NCBI RefSeq assembly: GCF_005893125.1
Contig: NZ_VCJS01000079.1
Location: 1 to 53,112, forward strand
Length of the DNA: 53,112 nucleotides
Direction of reading: 5' to 3'
From: Nonomuraea basaltis
GTDB taxonomy: Bacteria > Actinomycetota > Actinomycetes > Streptosporangiales > Streptosporangiaceae
Shown here: positions 33,152 through 42,690 of the stretch, one piece after another
How the letters are laid out: each line of letters starts with the position of its first letter
Numbering within the stretch: the first letter of the stretch is position 1
Notes under the pieces: generated by a model
Seen by the model: the letters and a program-made list of their open reading frames with translations, nothing else
Told to the model about the DNA's origin: nothing
The model's database searches: none
Position numbers and translations under genes: made by a program

Positions 33152-34435
33152 TCAGCGCTTGACCGACAGTTCCTTGTCCGCCGGGAAGGGGACGAACGGC
33201 GCCTGGGACGCCTTCGCGGTGGCGGCGCTCTGCCCGCACACCGCCAGCATCAGGTGGTCGCCCAGCGCGAAGTCGATCGGGCTGAGCTCGATGTTGCCGT
33301 TCTCGTCGATGGTCTGGTACTTCGCCCTGTTGATCCCGAACGACACCTGCCGGCTGCCGTCCGGGCTGGACAGCGACTGCGTGATCATGCCGAAGACGCC
33401 GCCGTCGTGTCCCCAGAACCGGCCGCACGGCAGGTCGACCGAGTAGATGCCGAGGCCGTAGTCGATCTGGCCCCCGCCCGCCAGCACGACCACCGTCTTC
33501 TGCATCTCGGTGAGCTGCGCCGCGCCGACCAGCCCGCCGCGCAGGAGCACCCGGTAGAACCGGTTGAGGTCGTCCATGGTGGACGTGACGGCCCCCGCCG
33601 TGCCCGCCCACGACATGTTGTAGACGCTGTAGTCGCGCGGCGGGTCGATCAGCCCGAACATCGACTCGTACGCCTTGGAGTGCGGCCCCGGGATGAGCGG
33701 CGTGCGCGGGAACGACGTGTGCCGCAGGCCCGCCTTACGGATCACGTTCCGGGTGATGTAGGCCTCGGCGTTCTTGCCCGTCACCTTCTCCAGTAGCAGG
33801 CCCGCGAGTATGTAGTTGGTGTTCGAGTACGAGCCGGGTATCGCCCCCGGTTCGCCGGTCGGGGTCGCGCCGAGGCCCAGTTCGGCCAGCTCTTCCGGGG
33901 CGAACGTACGGAAGCGGTTGTCGTCCAGGCTCTTGGCCGAGCCCTCCAGCAGCGAGGGGAAGGCCGGGCCGATGTAGTCGGCGATGTGGCTGGTGTGGTT
34001 GAGCAGCATGCGCACGGTGATCTTCTGGCCGCGCTCGCCGGGGATCAGGCCCGGCAGGTAGCGGCCCACCGGGGCGTCCAGCTCGATGGCGCCGCGCTCC
34101 ACCTGCTGAAGGATGGCCACGGACGTGAAGGTCTTGGTGATGCTGCCGATCCGGTGGACCATGTCCGCCCGCACCGGGCGGCGCGTGTCCACATCTGCTA
34201 AGCCGGACGCGCCCCGCCACGTCCGGTCTCCGTAGTCGACGTCCGAGTAGATGCCGTACATCCCGGCCTCGTGTACGGCGTCCAGGGACTTCTGCAGCGC
34301 CTGCCGGTCGAGCCCTCCGGGGGTCGAGGCGGCGGCCGTACCGGGGGCTGCCAGAGTTCCTGCCGCGAGCAGCGCGCCCATCGCGGTAGCGACGGCGATC
34401 CGTCGGCCGCTCTGTGTGAATCGGCGAGAGGTCAT
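33152..34435 (-). CDS. Secreted serine hydrolase, class C beta-lactamase/DD-peptidase family
   Basis: The product has a Sec/Tat-like signal (TSRRFTQSGRRIAVATAMGALL) and one penicillin-binding-like domain. The three motifs are GSITKTF (nucleophile Ser, base Lys), GSYSNTNY (YxN) and WGHDGGVFG (HxG). The family includes D-alanyl-D-alanine carboxypeptidases, esterases and beta-lactamases. The large actinobacterial subgroup lacks tested beta-lactamase activity, so an exported peptidase or esterase role is the safer call. I chose ATG 34435 (427 residues); ATG 34447 is equally near and neither has a good ribosome binding site. It diverges from lacI across about 180 bp. Confidence 0.88.
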   Translation of the reverse strand: MTSRRFTQSGRRIAVATAMGALLAAGTLAAPGTAAASTPGGLDRQALQKSLDAVHEAGMYGIYSDVDYGDRTWRGASGLADVDTRRPVRADMVHRIGSITKTFTSVAILQQVERGAIELDAPVGRYLPGLIPGERGQKITVRMLLNHTSHIADYIGPAFPSLLEGSAKSLDDNRFRTFAPEELAELGLGATPTGEPGAIPGSYSNTNYILAGLLLEKVTGKNAEAYITRNVIRKAGLRHTSFPRTPLIPGPHSKAYESMFGLIDPPRDYSVYNMSWAGTAGAVTSTMDDLNRFYRVLLRGGLVGAAQLTEMQKTVVVLAGGGQIDYGLGIYSVDLPCGRFWGHDGGVFGMITQSLSSPDGSRQVSFGINRAKYQTIDENGNIELSPIDFALGDHLMLAVCGQSAATAKASQAPFVPFPADKELSVKR

Positions 34436-34495
34436 GGTCGTCAGCATGATCTGAGCAGGGGTGGTGGGGTTAGTCCGCGATGTCACTGGCTCCAT

Positions 34496-34524
34496 ATGAC
34501 AGGCGTCATGCCCGACGTATGACG
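34496..34524. promoter_or_regulatory. ATGAC/GTCAT repeat in divergent intergenic region
   Basis: ATGAC-aggc-GTCAT (34496-34509) is a short inverted repeat, and a third ATGACG follows at 34519. It lies between the hydrolase and lacI genes and may be an operator, but short repeats are expected by chance. Confidence 0.25.
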
Positions 34525-34614
34525 GATCTCGTGGCCGCTGCCCAGCGGCGGCCGGTTACCGGGAATGGGTACTCTTCACTACCGGTCTGTTCGCCCTCGG
34601 AAAGGACACCGCAC

Positions 34615-35649
34615 ATGCCCCACGCGGCGCGGCCCACGGTCACGCTGCACGACGTGGCCGCGGCGGCCGGGGTCTCCGTCTCCACGGCGTCCCGGGTTCT
34701 GGGCGGCAGTGACCGGAAGGTGGCGCCCGAGTACGAAGCCCGCGTGCTGGCCGCGGCGACGGCGCTGCGGTACACGGTGGACGCCTCGGCCCGGGCGATG
34801 CGCCGGGCGAGCGACTCGATCGCGCTCGTGGCCGACGACCTCACGACGCCGTCCATGGGCATGGTCGTGGCCGCGATGGAGCGCGAGGCGCGTACCGCCG
34901 GGGCCTTCGTCACCGTGTCCGCCACCATGGGCGCGCACGAACGGCAGTTGGAGACCGTCCGGCTGCTGCGGGCGTTGCGGCCGCGTGCGCTCGTGCTGAC
35001 CTCCAGCCGGTTCATGGCGAACGCGCTCGGCGGGCGGTTGCTCAAAGAGCTGGCCGCGTACGAAAGAGAGGGCGGCCGGGTCGTGATCGTCGGCGTGACG
35101 GACATGGATTTCGACGCCATCGGGTTCGACGATTACGGTGCGGGGCGGGCGGCCGGGGCCTTTCTCGCGGAGACGGGACATCGGCGGGTGGCGATATTCG
35201 CCGGGGTCAGGGAACTGCGGACCGTGTCCGATCGTACGGCGGGCTTCGTCGATGGATTGCTGGCCGGTGGCGTTGAGGAGCGGGATATCCGCACGGTTCA
35301 CTGCGAGGTCAGCCGGCAAGGTGGATTCGACGCGGCGCGGCGGCTGGCCGATGAGGGAATGGATGGCCGGCAGGCGGTTCTCGCCCTCAACGACATCGTC
35401 GCCATTGGCGCCATGTCGGGTTTCCGGGCCGCTGGGATAAACGTTCCCGAGGACGTTTCCGTGACGGGGATCGACGATATTCCGCTCGCCGGTGACGTGA
35501 CGCCGCGATTGACGACCGTGGCGCTTCCGCTGGCGCACGCGGGGGCGGAGGCGATCCGTTTCGCGCTCGGGAACGCCGGCGAGCCGAGACGGCTGATCGT
35601 CGAGGGACAGCTGATCGTCCGCGACAGCACCCGCCCGCGCCTCACTTGA
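34615..35649 (+). CDS. LacI-family transcriptional regulator (upstream of PmoA/Gfo cluster)
   Basis: The ATG at 34615 follows GGAAAGGA; earlier starts in the same frame lack one. The 344-residue repressor begins TVTLHDVAAAAGVSVSTASRVL, the LacI helix-turn-helix with its AxxAGVSxxTxSRV pattern, then a hinge helix (DASARAMRR). The periplasmic-binding-like sensor domain has IALVADD, ALVLTSSRF, VVIVGVTDMDFDAIGFDDYGAG and VTGIDDIPLAGDVTPRLTTV. It should bind the operator at 35743-35756 and respond to a sugar or sugar acid from the downstream cluster. It is the first of two LacI genes in this island. Confidence 0.92.
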   Translation: MPHAARPTVTLHDVAAAAGVSVSTASRVLGGSDRKVAPEYEARVLAAATALRYTVDASARAMRRASDSIALVADDLTTPSMGMVVAAMEREARTAGAFVTVSATMGAHERQLETVRLLRALRPRALVLTSSRFMANALGGRLLKELAAYEREGGRVVIVGVTDMDFDAIGFDDYGAGRAAGAFLAETGHRRVAIFAGVRELRTVSDRTAGFVDGLLAGGVEERDIRTVHCEVSRQGGFDAARRLADEGMDGRQAVLALNDIVAIGAMSGFRAAGINVPEDVSVTGIDDIPLAGDVTPRLTTVALPLAHAGAEAIRFALGNAGEPRRLIVEGQLIVRDSTRPRLT

Positions 35650-35711
35650 CGACATCCGCCCTCCGGTGGCGCGCCGACCGGCGCCGAGGTGGGCGCCTCC
35701 CGGCAACACTC

Positions 35712-35756
35712 TTGACGCTCGCGTAACAGGCATGCAAACTACGGAATACGTTTTCC
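35712..35756 (+). promoter_or_regulatory. Promoter and LacI-type operator of carbohydrate cluster
   Basis: TTGACG (35712-35717) with a CAAACT-like -10 at about 35735 is followed by GGAATACGTTTTCC (35743-35756), a 14-bp near-palindrome around a central CG with one mismatched pair. Central-CG symmetry is the hallmark of LacI-family operators. The site lies 95 bp after lacI and before the remaining cluster genes. Confidence 0.65.
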
Positions 35757-35824
35757 CAACCCGGGCGGACCCCCTCTCCCGGTAACAGGAGGTCACGAAT
35801 GATCGCCTCGAGGAGGCCCCCAGA

Positions 35825-35962
35825 GTGACCCCGAACGGCGCCAGTAACCTCGAGTCGATAATCAAGCGGCACACCGAAGAGGTGCTGTTCGACCGGCAGA
35901 CCCCCGAACAGGCCGCCGAGTCGTTCATCAAGGAACCGCAGGCCGAGATCGACGGCGCCTGA
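35825..35962 (+). pseudogene. Remnant of extracellular sugar-binding protein gene
   Basis: A 45-codon frame from GTG 35825 (ribosome binding site GAGGAGG) reads ESIIKRHTEEVLFDRQTPEQ and ends FIKEPQAEIDGA. It strongly resembles the C-terminal tail of ABC-type extracellular solute-binding proteins. Upstream, ATG 35799 with its own AGGAGG opens a nine-codon frame (MIASRRPPE) like the beginning of such a precursor. The middle of the gene, and any permease genes, are missing. The operon appears to have lost its transporter by deletion while keeping the promoter. A functional small peptide is possible but less likely. Confidence 0.6.
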
Positions 35963-35985
35963 CCCTTCCACCCAGGAGTTATGAC

Positions 35986-37086
35986 TTGTCTCAACGGAAC
36001 TACCGGGCCGCGATCGTCGGCACCGGTGGGATCGCCACCGCCCATGCCCGCGCCATCGCCGACTCCGGCGGCAGGGCGTCCCTCGTCGCCGTGGCCGACG
36101 TGGACCTCGGCCGGGCCAAGGAGTTCGCGGAGACGTGGAACGTCCCCGGCGCCCACGCCGGCCTGGCCGAGCTGCTGCGGGAGGAGCAGGTGGACGTCGT
36201 CCACCTGTGCACCCCGCCGCGGCTGCACGCGCCGCAGGCCGTCGAATGCCTGGAGGCGGGGGTGACGGCGCTGGTGGAGAAGCCGCCGACGCTCTCCCTG
36301 GCCGAGTTCGACACCCTGATCGAGGCGGAGCGCCGCTCGACGGCGCACGTCGCGACCGTCCTGCAGCACCGCTTCGGCACGGGCGCGCTGCGCCTGCGCC
36401 GCCTCCAGGACGCCGGCGCCCTGGGCCGCCCGCTGCTGGCGACCTGCGTCACCCAGTGGTACCGCGACGAGGCCTACTACGCGGTCCCGTGGCGCGGCAC
36501 CTGGGCGTCCGAGGGCGGCGGCCCGACGATGGGACACGGCATCCACCAGTTCGACCTGCTCTTTTCTGTCCTCGGGCCGTGGCGGGAGGTGACGGCGGTG
36601 GCCGCCCGCCAGGCCCGCCCCGTGGACACCGAGGACGTGTCGATGGCGCTGGTGACGTTCGAGAGCGGCGCCGTCGCCACCGTCGTGAACTCGGTGGTGT
36701 CGCCGCGGCAGACCTCCGAGCTGCGGTTCGACTACGAGCACGCCACGGTCGAGGTGGAGCACCTGTACGGCTACACCGACGACGACTGGACGATCACCCC
36801 GGCGCCTGGGCACGAGAAAGTGTCGGACCTGTGGGCGCAGGGGCACAGCACCGTGCCGAGCGGCCACGACGGCTGGCTCGCCGCCGTGCTCGACGCCCTC
36901 GACCAGGGCCAGGCGCCCCCGGTGACCGCCGGGGACGCCAGGCGGACGATGGAGTTCATCGCCGCCCTGTACGCCTCCGCCTTCACCGGCGAGCGCGTGC
37001 GAAGTGGACAGATCACTGCCGACAGCCCGTTCGCCCAGACGATGGAGGGCATGGGCGCCCCATGGGAAAAGGTGAGAGACAAGTGA
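35986..37086 (+). CDS. Gfo/Idh/MocA family oxidoreductase
   Basis: AGGAG at 35974-35978 is correctly spaced for the in-frame TTG at 35986, whereas an ATG at 35981 is too close and out of frame. The 366-residue protein has an N-terminal Rossmann fold (YRAAIVGTGGIATAHARAIA, VVHLCTPPRLHAPQAVECL) and the EKPPTLS motif that replaces the classical EKP catalytic Lys region. A substrate domain contains GGGPTMGHGIHQFDLLFSVLGPW, with the likely catalytic His. The family oxidises sugars, inositols and sugar derivatives with NAD(P)+. The stop overlaps the PmoA gene start (GTGA). Confidence 0.92.
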   Translation: MSQRNYRAAIVGTGGIATAHARAIADSGGRASLVAVADVDLGRAKEFAETWNVPGAHAGLAELLREEQVDVVHLCTPPRLHAPQAVECLEAGVTALVEKPPTLSLAEFDTLIEAERRSTAHVATVLQHRFGTGALRLRRLQDAGALGRPLLATCVTQWYRDEAYYAVPWRGTWASEGGGPTMGHGIHQFDLLFSVLGPWREVTAVAARQARPVDTEDVSMALVTFESGAVATVVNSVVSPRQTSELRFDYEHATVEVEHLYGYTDDDWTITPAPGHEKVSDLWAQGHSTVPSGHDGWLAAVLDALDQGQAPPVTAGDARRTMEFIAALYASAFTGERVRSGQITADSPFAQTMEGMGAPWEKVRDK

Positions 37087-37988
37087 CCCTGCAGGCCAAC
37101 CACGCACTCGGCCGGTCGGTCACCGTGTCGGCGGGCGACGTCGAGCTGTTCAGCTACGTCTACAGCCCGGACACGCCTGTGCTGGAGTCGCCGAAGCCGT
37201 ACCTGCACCCGATCCGCACCGTCGGCGGCCGGCTGGTGTCGCTGTTCCGGCCGCACGACCACGTCTGGCACAAGGGCATCGCCTGGTCGCTGCCGCACGT
37301 GGGGGAGCACAACTTCTGGGGCGGGCCGACGTACGTGCACGGCAAGTTCTACGTGCAGCTGGAGAACAACGGCAGCGCCACGCACCGCGAGATGACCACG
37401 CTGACCGCCGAGGGCGACCGCGTCGAGATCGGGCACACGCTCGACTGGACCTCGCAGGCCGGCGCCCCGGTCATCGAGGAGCGCCGCTCCCTGGCCGCGA
37501 CCGTCCTGGACGGGGCGACCTGGGCGCTGGTGTTCGACACGGCCATGACGAACGTGTCGGGCGGCACGCTCGACTTCGGCTCCCCGACCACGAAGGGCCG
37601 CGAGAACGCCGGCTACGGCGGCCTGTTCTGGCGCGGCCCCAGGTCGTTTACCGGGGGCGTCATCCAGTCGCCTGCCGGCGCGGGCGGCGACGAGCTGCGC
37701 GGCACGCGGGCGGAGTGGTTCGGCTTCCGCGGCAGGCACGACGAGACCGGCGACCACTCGACGGTCGTCATGGTCGACGACGCCGCGAACCCGCAGCACC
37801 CGCCGCAGTGGTTCGCGCGCAGCGAGGACTTCGCCTGCCTGTGCCCGGCGCCGTTCTTCAGCGAGGAGGTGCCGCTGCCGGACGGTGAGACGCTCCGCTT
37901 CCGGTACGCGGTCGTGATCGCCGACGGCGACCGCGGCGAGGACGGCACGGCGCTGCTGGCCAAGCAGGGACGGGCGGCGCTGGCATGA
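37083..37988 (+). CDS. PmoA family protein (DUF6807)
   Basis: The 301-residue protein shows the conserved blocks of the PmoA family: RPYLHPIRTVGGR-like KPYLHPIRTVGGRLVSLFRP, DHVWHKGIAWSLPHV, NFWGGPTYVHGKF, and later GYGGLFWRGPRSF. The name comes from methane monooxygenase subunit A by an old misassignment. These soluble beta-rich proteins occur with Gfo/Idh oxidoreductases and carbohydrate genes, and their activity is not established. Many His and Trp residues suggest a sugar- or metal-binding cleft. It starts on a GTGA overlap and ends on an ATGA overlap, so it is co-translated with both neighbours. Confidence 0.88.
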   Translation: MTLQANHALGRSVTVSAGDVELFSYVYSPDTPVLESPKPYLHPIRTVGGRLVSLFRPHDHVWHKGIAWSLPHVGEHNFWGGPTYVHGKFYVQLENNGSATHREMTTLTAEGDRVEIGHTLDWTSQAGAPVIEERRSLAATVLDGATWALVFDTAMTNVSGGTLDFGSPTTKGRENAGYGGLFWRGPRSFTGGVIQSPAGAGGDELRGTRAEWFGFRGRHDETGDHSTVVMVDDAANPQHPPQWFARSEDFACLCPAPFFSEEVPLPDGETLRFRYAVVIADGDRGEDGTALLAKQGRAALA

Positions 37989-38701
37989 CGTTCCCCGGCG
38001 GCACGTCGGTCAGCCGGCTGACCGTCTACACGGGGGCGTGCGCCGACGGCCTCGAGGGCGGCACGCCGCACCTGCACACCGCCTCCACCGAGGCGTACGT
38101 CGTCGTCGGCGGGCGCGGCGCGCTGCAGACCCTGGACGCGAGCGGCTTCAGGGAGATCGAGCTGACCGCCGGCTCGACCGTGTGGTTCACGCCGGGCACC
38201 ATCCACCGCGCGATCAACCGCGGCGGCCTGGAGGTCGTGGTCGTCATGTCGAACGCCGGGCTGCCGGAGGCAGGGGACGCGGTCATGACGTTCCCGCCCG
38301 AGATCGTGGCCGACCCCGAGCGCTACCGGGCGGCCGCGACCCTGCCGATCAAGGGGCCCGTCGTGGACATCGAGGAGGCCGTCGTCCGGCGGCGCGAGCT
38401 GGCCGTGGAGGGGTTCCTGCGGATAGCGGACGCGCTGCGTGACGGCGACACGGGCCCGCTCGAGCGCCTCTACGACAGTGCCGTCGCGCTCGTACGGCCC
38501 AAGGCGGCGGGCTGGCGCGACATCTGGGAGGGCACGGTCGCCCAGGAGACCCGCCGTACCGCCGAGATCCTCGACGCCCTCGGCCGCGGCGACGGCGCCC
38601 ATCTGATGCGGTCCGCGCTGATGGAGAGCCCGCAGGAAGAGCGGTGGGGTATGTGCGGCCACCTGCGCGCCCACGACGTCGCCCACCCCATCGTGCACTG
38701 A
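37985..38701 (+). CDS. Cupin domain protein
   Basis: The 238-residue protein has an N-terminal cupin (about 1-100): GGTPHLHTASTEAYVVVGGRG (motif 1 with HxH and E) and TPGTIHRAINRG (motif 2 with H), giving the usual metal site. The C-terminal half is helical (ALRDGDTGPLERLYDSAVALVRPKAAGW) and has no recognised fold. Cupins in such clusters are often sugar isomerases or epimerases. The metal ligands are complete. It is the fourth ATGA-coupled gene, followed after 34 bp by the secreted beta-helix gene. Confidence 0.85.
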   Translation: MTFPGGTSVSRLTVYTGACADGLEGGTPHLHTASTEAYVVVGGRGALQTLDASGFREIELTAGSTVWFTPGTIHRAINRGGLEVVVVMSNAGLPEAGDAVMTFPPEIVADPERYRAAATLPIKGPVVDIEEAVVRRRELAVEGFLRIADALRDGDTGPLERLYDSAVALVRPKAAGWRDIWEGTVAQETRRTAEILDALGRGDGAHLMRSALMESPQEERWGMCGHLRAHDVAHPIVH

Positions 38702-38735
38702 TCGGCCTTCACACCCCCCACCTAGGAGCGCGGCG

Positions 38736-41700
38736 ATGCCCCTTGTCCGCCCGATCATCCTCTTGCGCATGATGACGGCCGCCGCCATGGTCGCGGCCCT
38801 CGCTCTGCCCGCTCTGCCCGCCCGCCCCGCCGCCGCGCAGGCGGGCACGACCTACTACGTCGACGCCACCGCGGGCGACGACGCGGCCTCCGGTGTCGAC
38901 GCGGAGCACCCCTGGCAGAGCCTGGCCAAGGTGAACGCCACCACGTTCGGCCCAGGTGACCGCATCCTGCTCCGCGCCGGCCAGCGGTGGAACGGCCGGC
39001 TCTGGCCCAAGGGCTCCGGCGAGAGCGGCGCCCCCATCACCGTCGACCGGTACGGCGACGGCGGCAAGCCTCGCATCGACGGCGCCGGCCAGGTCGGCGA
39101 CGCCGTCCGGCTGTTCAACCAGGAGCACTGGACGATCCGCAACCTGGAGGTCACCAACGAGGTCCCGGCCACCGGGACCCCCGGCGAGAACCTGCGCGAC
39201 CTGCGCGGCATCCACGTCTCCGGCGACAACGGCCAGACCCTCGACGGCTTCGTCATCGACGGCGTGGACGTGCACGACGTCACCGGCCAGGTCAACTGGA
39301 TCGGCGGCAGCATCGAGAACAACGCGCCGGGCGTGCGGTTCCAGACCGGCTGGGACGGCTCGAAGAAGACCGGCGGCATCATCTTCGACACGACCGTGCC
39401 GGACATCAACGCGCCGCCGGAGCGGGCGACCGTGCTGAACGACGTGGTGATCCAGAACTCCACGGTCGCCAACACGTCGTTCGCCGGCATCGTCGTCAAG
39501 CAGTACACCGGGGACGGCAAGAACGACGCGGGCCAGACGATCGCCGAGCCCACCGGCTGGGGCACCCGGCAGAGCCCGGACGATCCCAAGTTCACGCCGC
39601 ACACGAACATCGTCATCAGGAACAACCACGTCACCCAGGCCGGCACGGCGTACGGGTGCAACGGCATGTACATCACCAACGTGCGCGGCGCCCTCATCGA
39701 GCGCAACGTCGTCTACCGCACCGGCACCTCCGGCATCGAGACGTACTACGCCGACGACGTGACGTTCCAGTTCAACGAGGTGTACGAGACGCAGCAGAAG
39801 GCCGGCGGCGCCGACTCCAACGGCATCGACCCGGACAAGGGCACCACGCGGCAGGTCGTCCAGTACAACTACCTGCACGGCAACGGCGACGGCGTGCTGC
39901 TGTGCCAGTTCGCCTTCGGCGACGCCATCGTCAGGAACAACGTGATCGCAGGCAACACCCGCTACCAGATCTACCTGCACTCCGACCGGGCCGCCACCGC
40001 GAAGGTCTACAACAACACGATTTACAACGACAAATCCGCGTACCTCATCTACGGGTACGGCAGCTACCTCGAAGCCCGCTACGACATCACCAACAACCTC
40101 CTCTACTCGACCAGGCCCGCCACGCTGACGACCAGCCCCACCATCGCCTACAGCCACAACCTGTACGGCGGCGCGGACCTGGCGGTGCCGGCCTCCGACA
40201 AGGACGCGGTGGTCGCGGACCTGCAGTTCGCCGCCGCCCCCGTCGACGGCCCCTACGGCACGCCGGAGACCGGGCCCAAGCTCGAAACGGCCCATGGCCT
40301 GCGCGTCACCTCCGGATCGCAGGCGATCGACACCGGAGCCGAGATCACCGGGAACGGCGGCCGCGACTACGCCGGCACGCCGCTCTACAACGGCGGCCCC
40401 GACATCGGCGCCTTCGAGTACGTCACCACCGAGGGCGCGACGGCCGAGTCCGTCATCGGCACCGTACGCACCCCGTCAGGCGCCCCGATCACCGGCGCGA
40501 CCGTGACCGTGACATTGACTGGGGCGGGCGTGACGGCCACCACCGGCGCCGACGGCAGGTACGCGCTCAAGAACATCCCGTTCGCCGACGGTGTCGAGGT
40601 CACCGCCACCAGGAACGGATACGAGAGCGCGACCGAGGCGGTGAACGTGCGCTTCGGCAACGCCGCCACCGCCCACCTGACCATGGCCTCGACCAGCGTG
40701 GTCGGCTCGGTCACCGGCCGGGTGCTGGACCAGGCCGCCCAGCCGCTGCCCGGCGCGACCGTCACCGTCAAGGACGGCGACCAGGCGCTCGGCACCGCCA
40801 CCAGCGGGACCGACGGCGGCTTCACCGTGGAGAGCGTGCCCATCGGGGCGGGGTACGCCGTCCGCGCCGAGGCGGGCGGCTACACGGCCGCGACCAGGTC
40901 AGGTCTCACCGTCGAGCCGGCCACGGCGACCGACGCCGGCTCGCTCCTCCTCATCCGCCCCATCCCGTCCTACCTGGCCGTACACGACTTCGACGACCTG
41001 CCGGCCGGGCCGCTGACCAGCGGCGACGGGCTCACGGTGAGCGCGGCGGGCGGGAGCGCCGAGGTCGTCGAGGCGTCGGGCGACAAGGGCGTGCGGCTCA
41101 CCCGCACGGCGAACAGCGGCAGCACCAGTGTCGCCCGGACGTTCACGCCCCCGCTCAAGGGCATCGTGACCGTGGAGGCGAACGTGATGAGCCAGCAGGC
41201 CTACACCTCCGGCAACCACTGGTGGGCCGTTCCCTACATCAGGGGCTCGGCCGGGCAGAACGCCGTCAGCGTGGCCTTCACCAAGAACACGATCGTCGCC
41301 TACGCGGGCACCACCACCAAGACGCTGGCCGCGTACGAGCCGGGCCGCTGGTACCACGTCTCCGCCGTGATCGACACCGTCAACCAGCGCTTCGACCTGC
41401 TGATCGACGGCCGTCGCGTGCTCGAGGGCGCCGCCTTCAGGAACGCGATCGACGGCATCGGGCAGATCGACTACTACGCCAACAGCAGCAACTACGGCGG
41501 CATCGACCTCGACGACATCCGGGTCTCCCACGGCGTGGGGCCGGCCCGCGACGACACCGCCCTGCTCAGCGTCGACACCAGCCACGGCGCGCCCGCCGAC
41601 ATGGTGCTCGACGTCCCCACGCGGGTCGCCGAGGTCGAGGTGACCGCCGTGGCGCGCAGCCCGTTCGCCAGGTCGGTGGCCATCGACGGCGAGCGTACCG

Positions 41701-42690
41701 ACGGCGCCCAGGCCACGCGGCGTATCGCGCTCGGCGACACCGGCGCCGACGTGAGCATCGTGGTCACCGCCGAGGACGGCACCGCCAAGACCCACACCCT
41801 CCAGATCAAGCGGCGGGCGCTCGCCCAGGACACCACCCTGTCCGCCCTCGTCCCCGGCGCGGGCACGCTCGACCCGGCCTTCGACCCCGACGTGCTCGGA
41901 TACGCCCTGACCATCCCGGGGGACCGGGTCGCGTTCACGCCCACCGCGCTCAACCCCAAGTCGGCGATCACGGTCCAGGACCACTCGGTCGCGAGCGGTT
42001 CCACGTCGCCCGCGATCCCGATCCCGGTCGGCGACACCGAGGTCGTGATCAAGGTGGTGTCGGAGGACGGGACGGCGGACGCGACGTACAAGGTCGAGGT
42101 CACGCGCCCGAAGCCGGAGCTGCCGCAGGACGGCGCCACCGCGCCGCCCGCGCGGGCCGCGCTCTCGACGACGAGCGGCTGGGAGAACGGCCTGCACGAC
42201 GGCAGCTACGACGTGACCATGAACCTCTGGTACGGCGTCAACGCCAGCGCCTTCATCCTGTACGAGAACGGCGAGGAGATCGCCAGGCGCGACCTGACGC
42301 CGGACACCCCGTCCGCGCAGAAGGCGACGGTCGCCGTCACCGGCCGCAAGAACGGCACCTACGCCTACACCGGCGAGCTGCTCAACCAGGCCGGCCGCAG
42401 CGCCACCGCGTCGGTGAAGGTCGAGGTCAAGGACGCCGGCCCCGGCGAGCCCGTGCTCAGCTCCGACAACTGGGACGGCGACGGCGATCACACGATCCGG
42501 ATGAACATGTGGTGGGGCACGAACGCCACCGTCTACCGCCTCTACGAGGACGGCGTGCTCGTCGACACCCAGCAGCTCGACGCCGCCACTCCGGCCGCGC
42601 AGAGCGCCGCCACCGTCCTCAAGGGACGGCCGGCGGGCACCCACACGTACGTGGCCGAGCTGGAGAACACGGCAGGCGTCACCAAGAGCC
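38736..42690 (+). CDS. Very large secreted beta-helix multidomain protein, 3' end lost
   Basis: AGGAG precedes ATG 38736. The host part is about 1,318 residues: Sec signal (1-35); right-handed parallel beta-helix (about 38-565) with TTYYVDATAGDDAASG at its start, as in pectate-lyase-like proteins; two carboxypeptidase-regulatory-like domains (about 568-650 and 655-735); a LamG-like domain (745-930); two cadherin-like beta-sandwiches (935-1125); and two ~95-residue C-terminal repeats beginning LSTTSGWENGLHDGSYDVTM and LSSDNWDGDGDHTIRMNMWW. After TAGVTKS at 42690 the sequence becomes TnpB element, so the natural end is missing and the open frame reads into it until 42800. It probably cleaves or binds a plant polysaccharide. 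Confidence 0.85.

Noticed and set aside
34579..37107. 842-codon minus-strand open frame
   Set aside because: It is antisense to the lacI, sugar-binding remnant and Gfo/Idh genes; the product is His/Arg-rich without domains, a GC-driven shadow frame.
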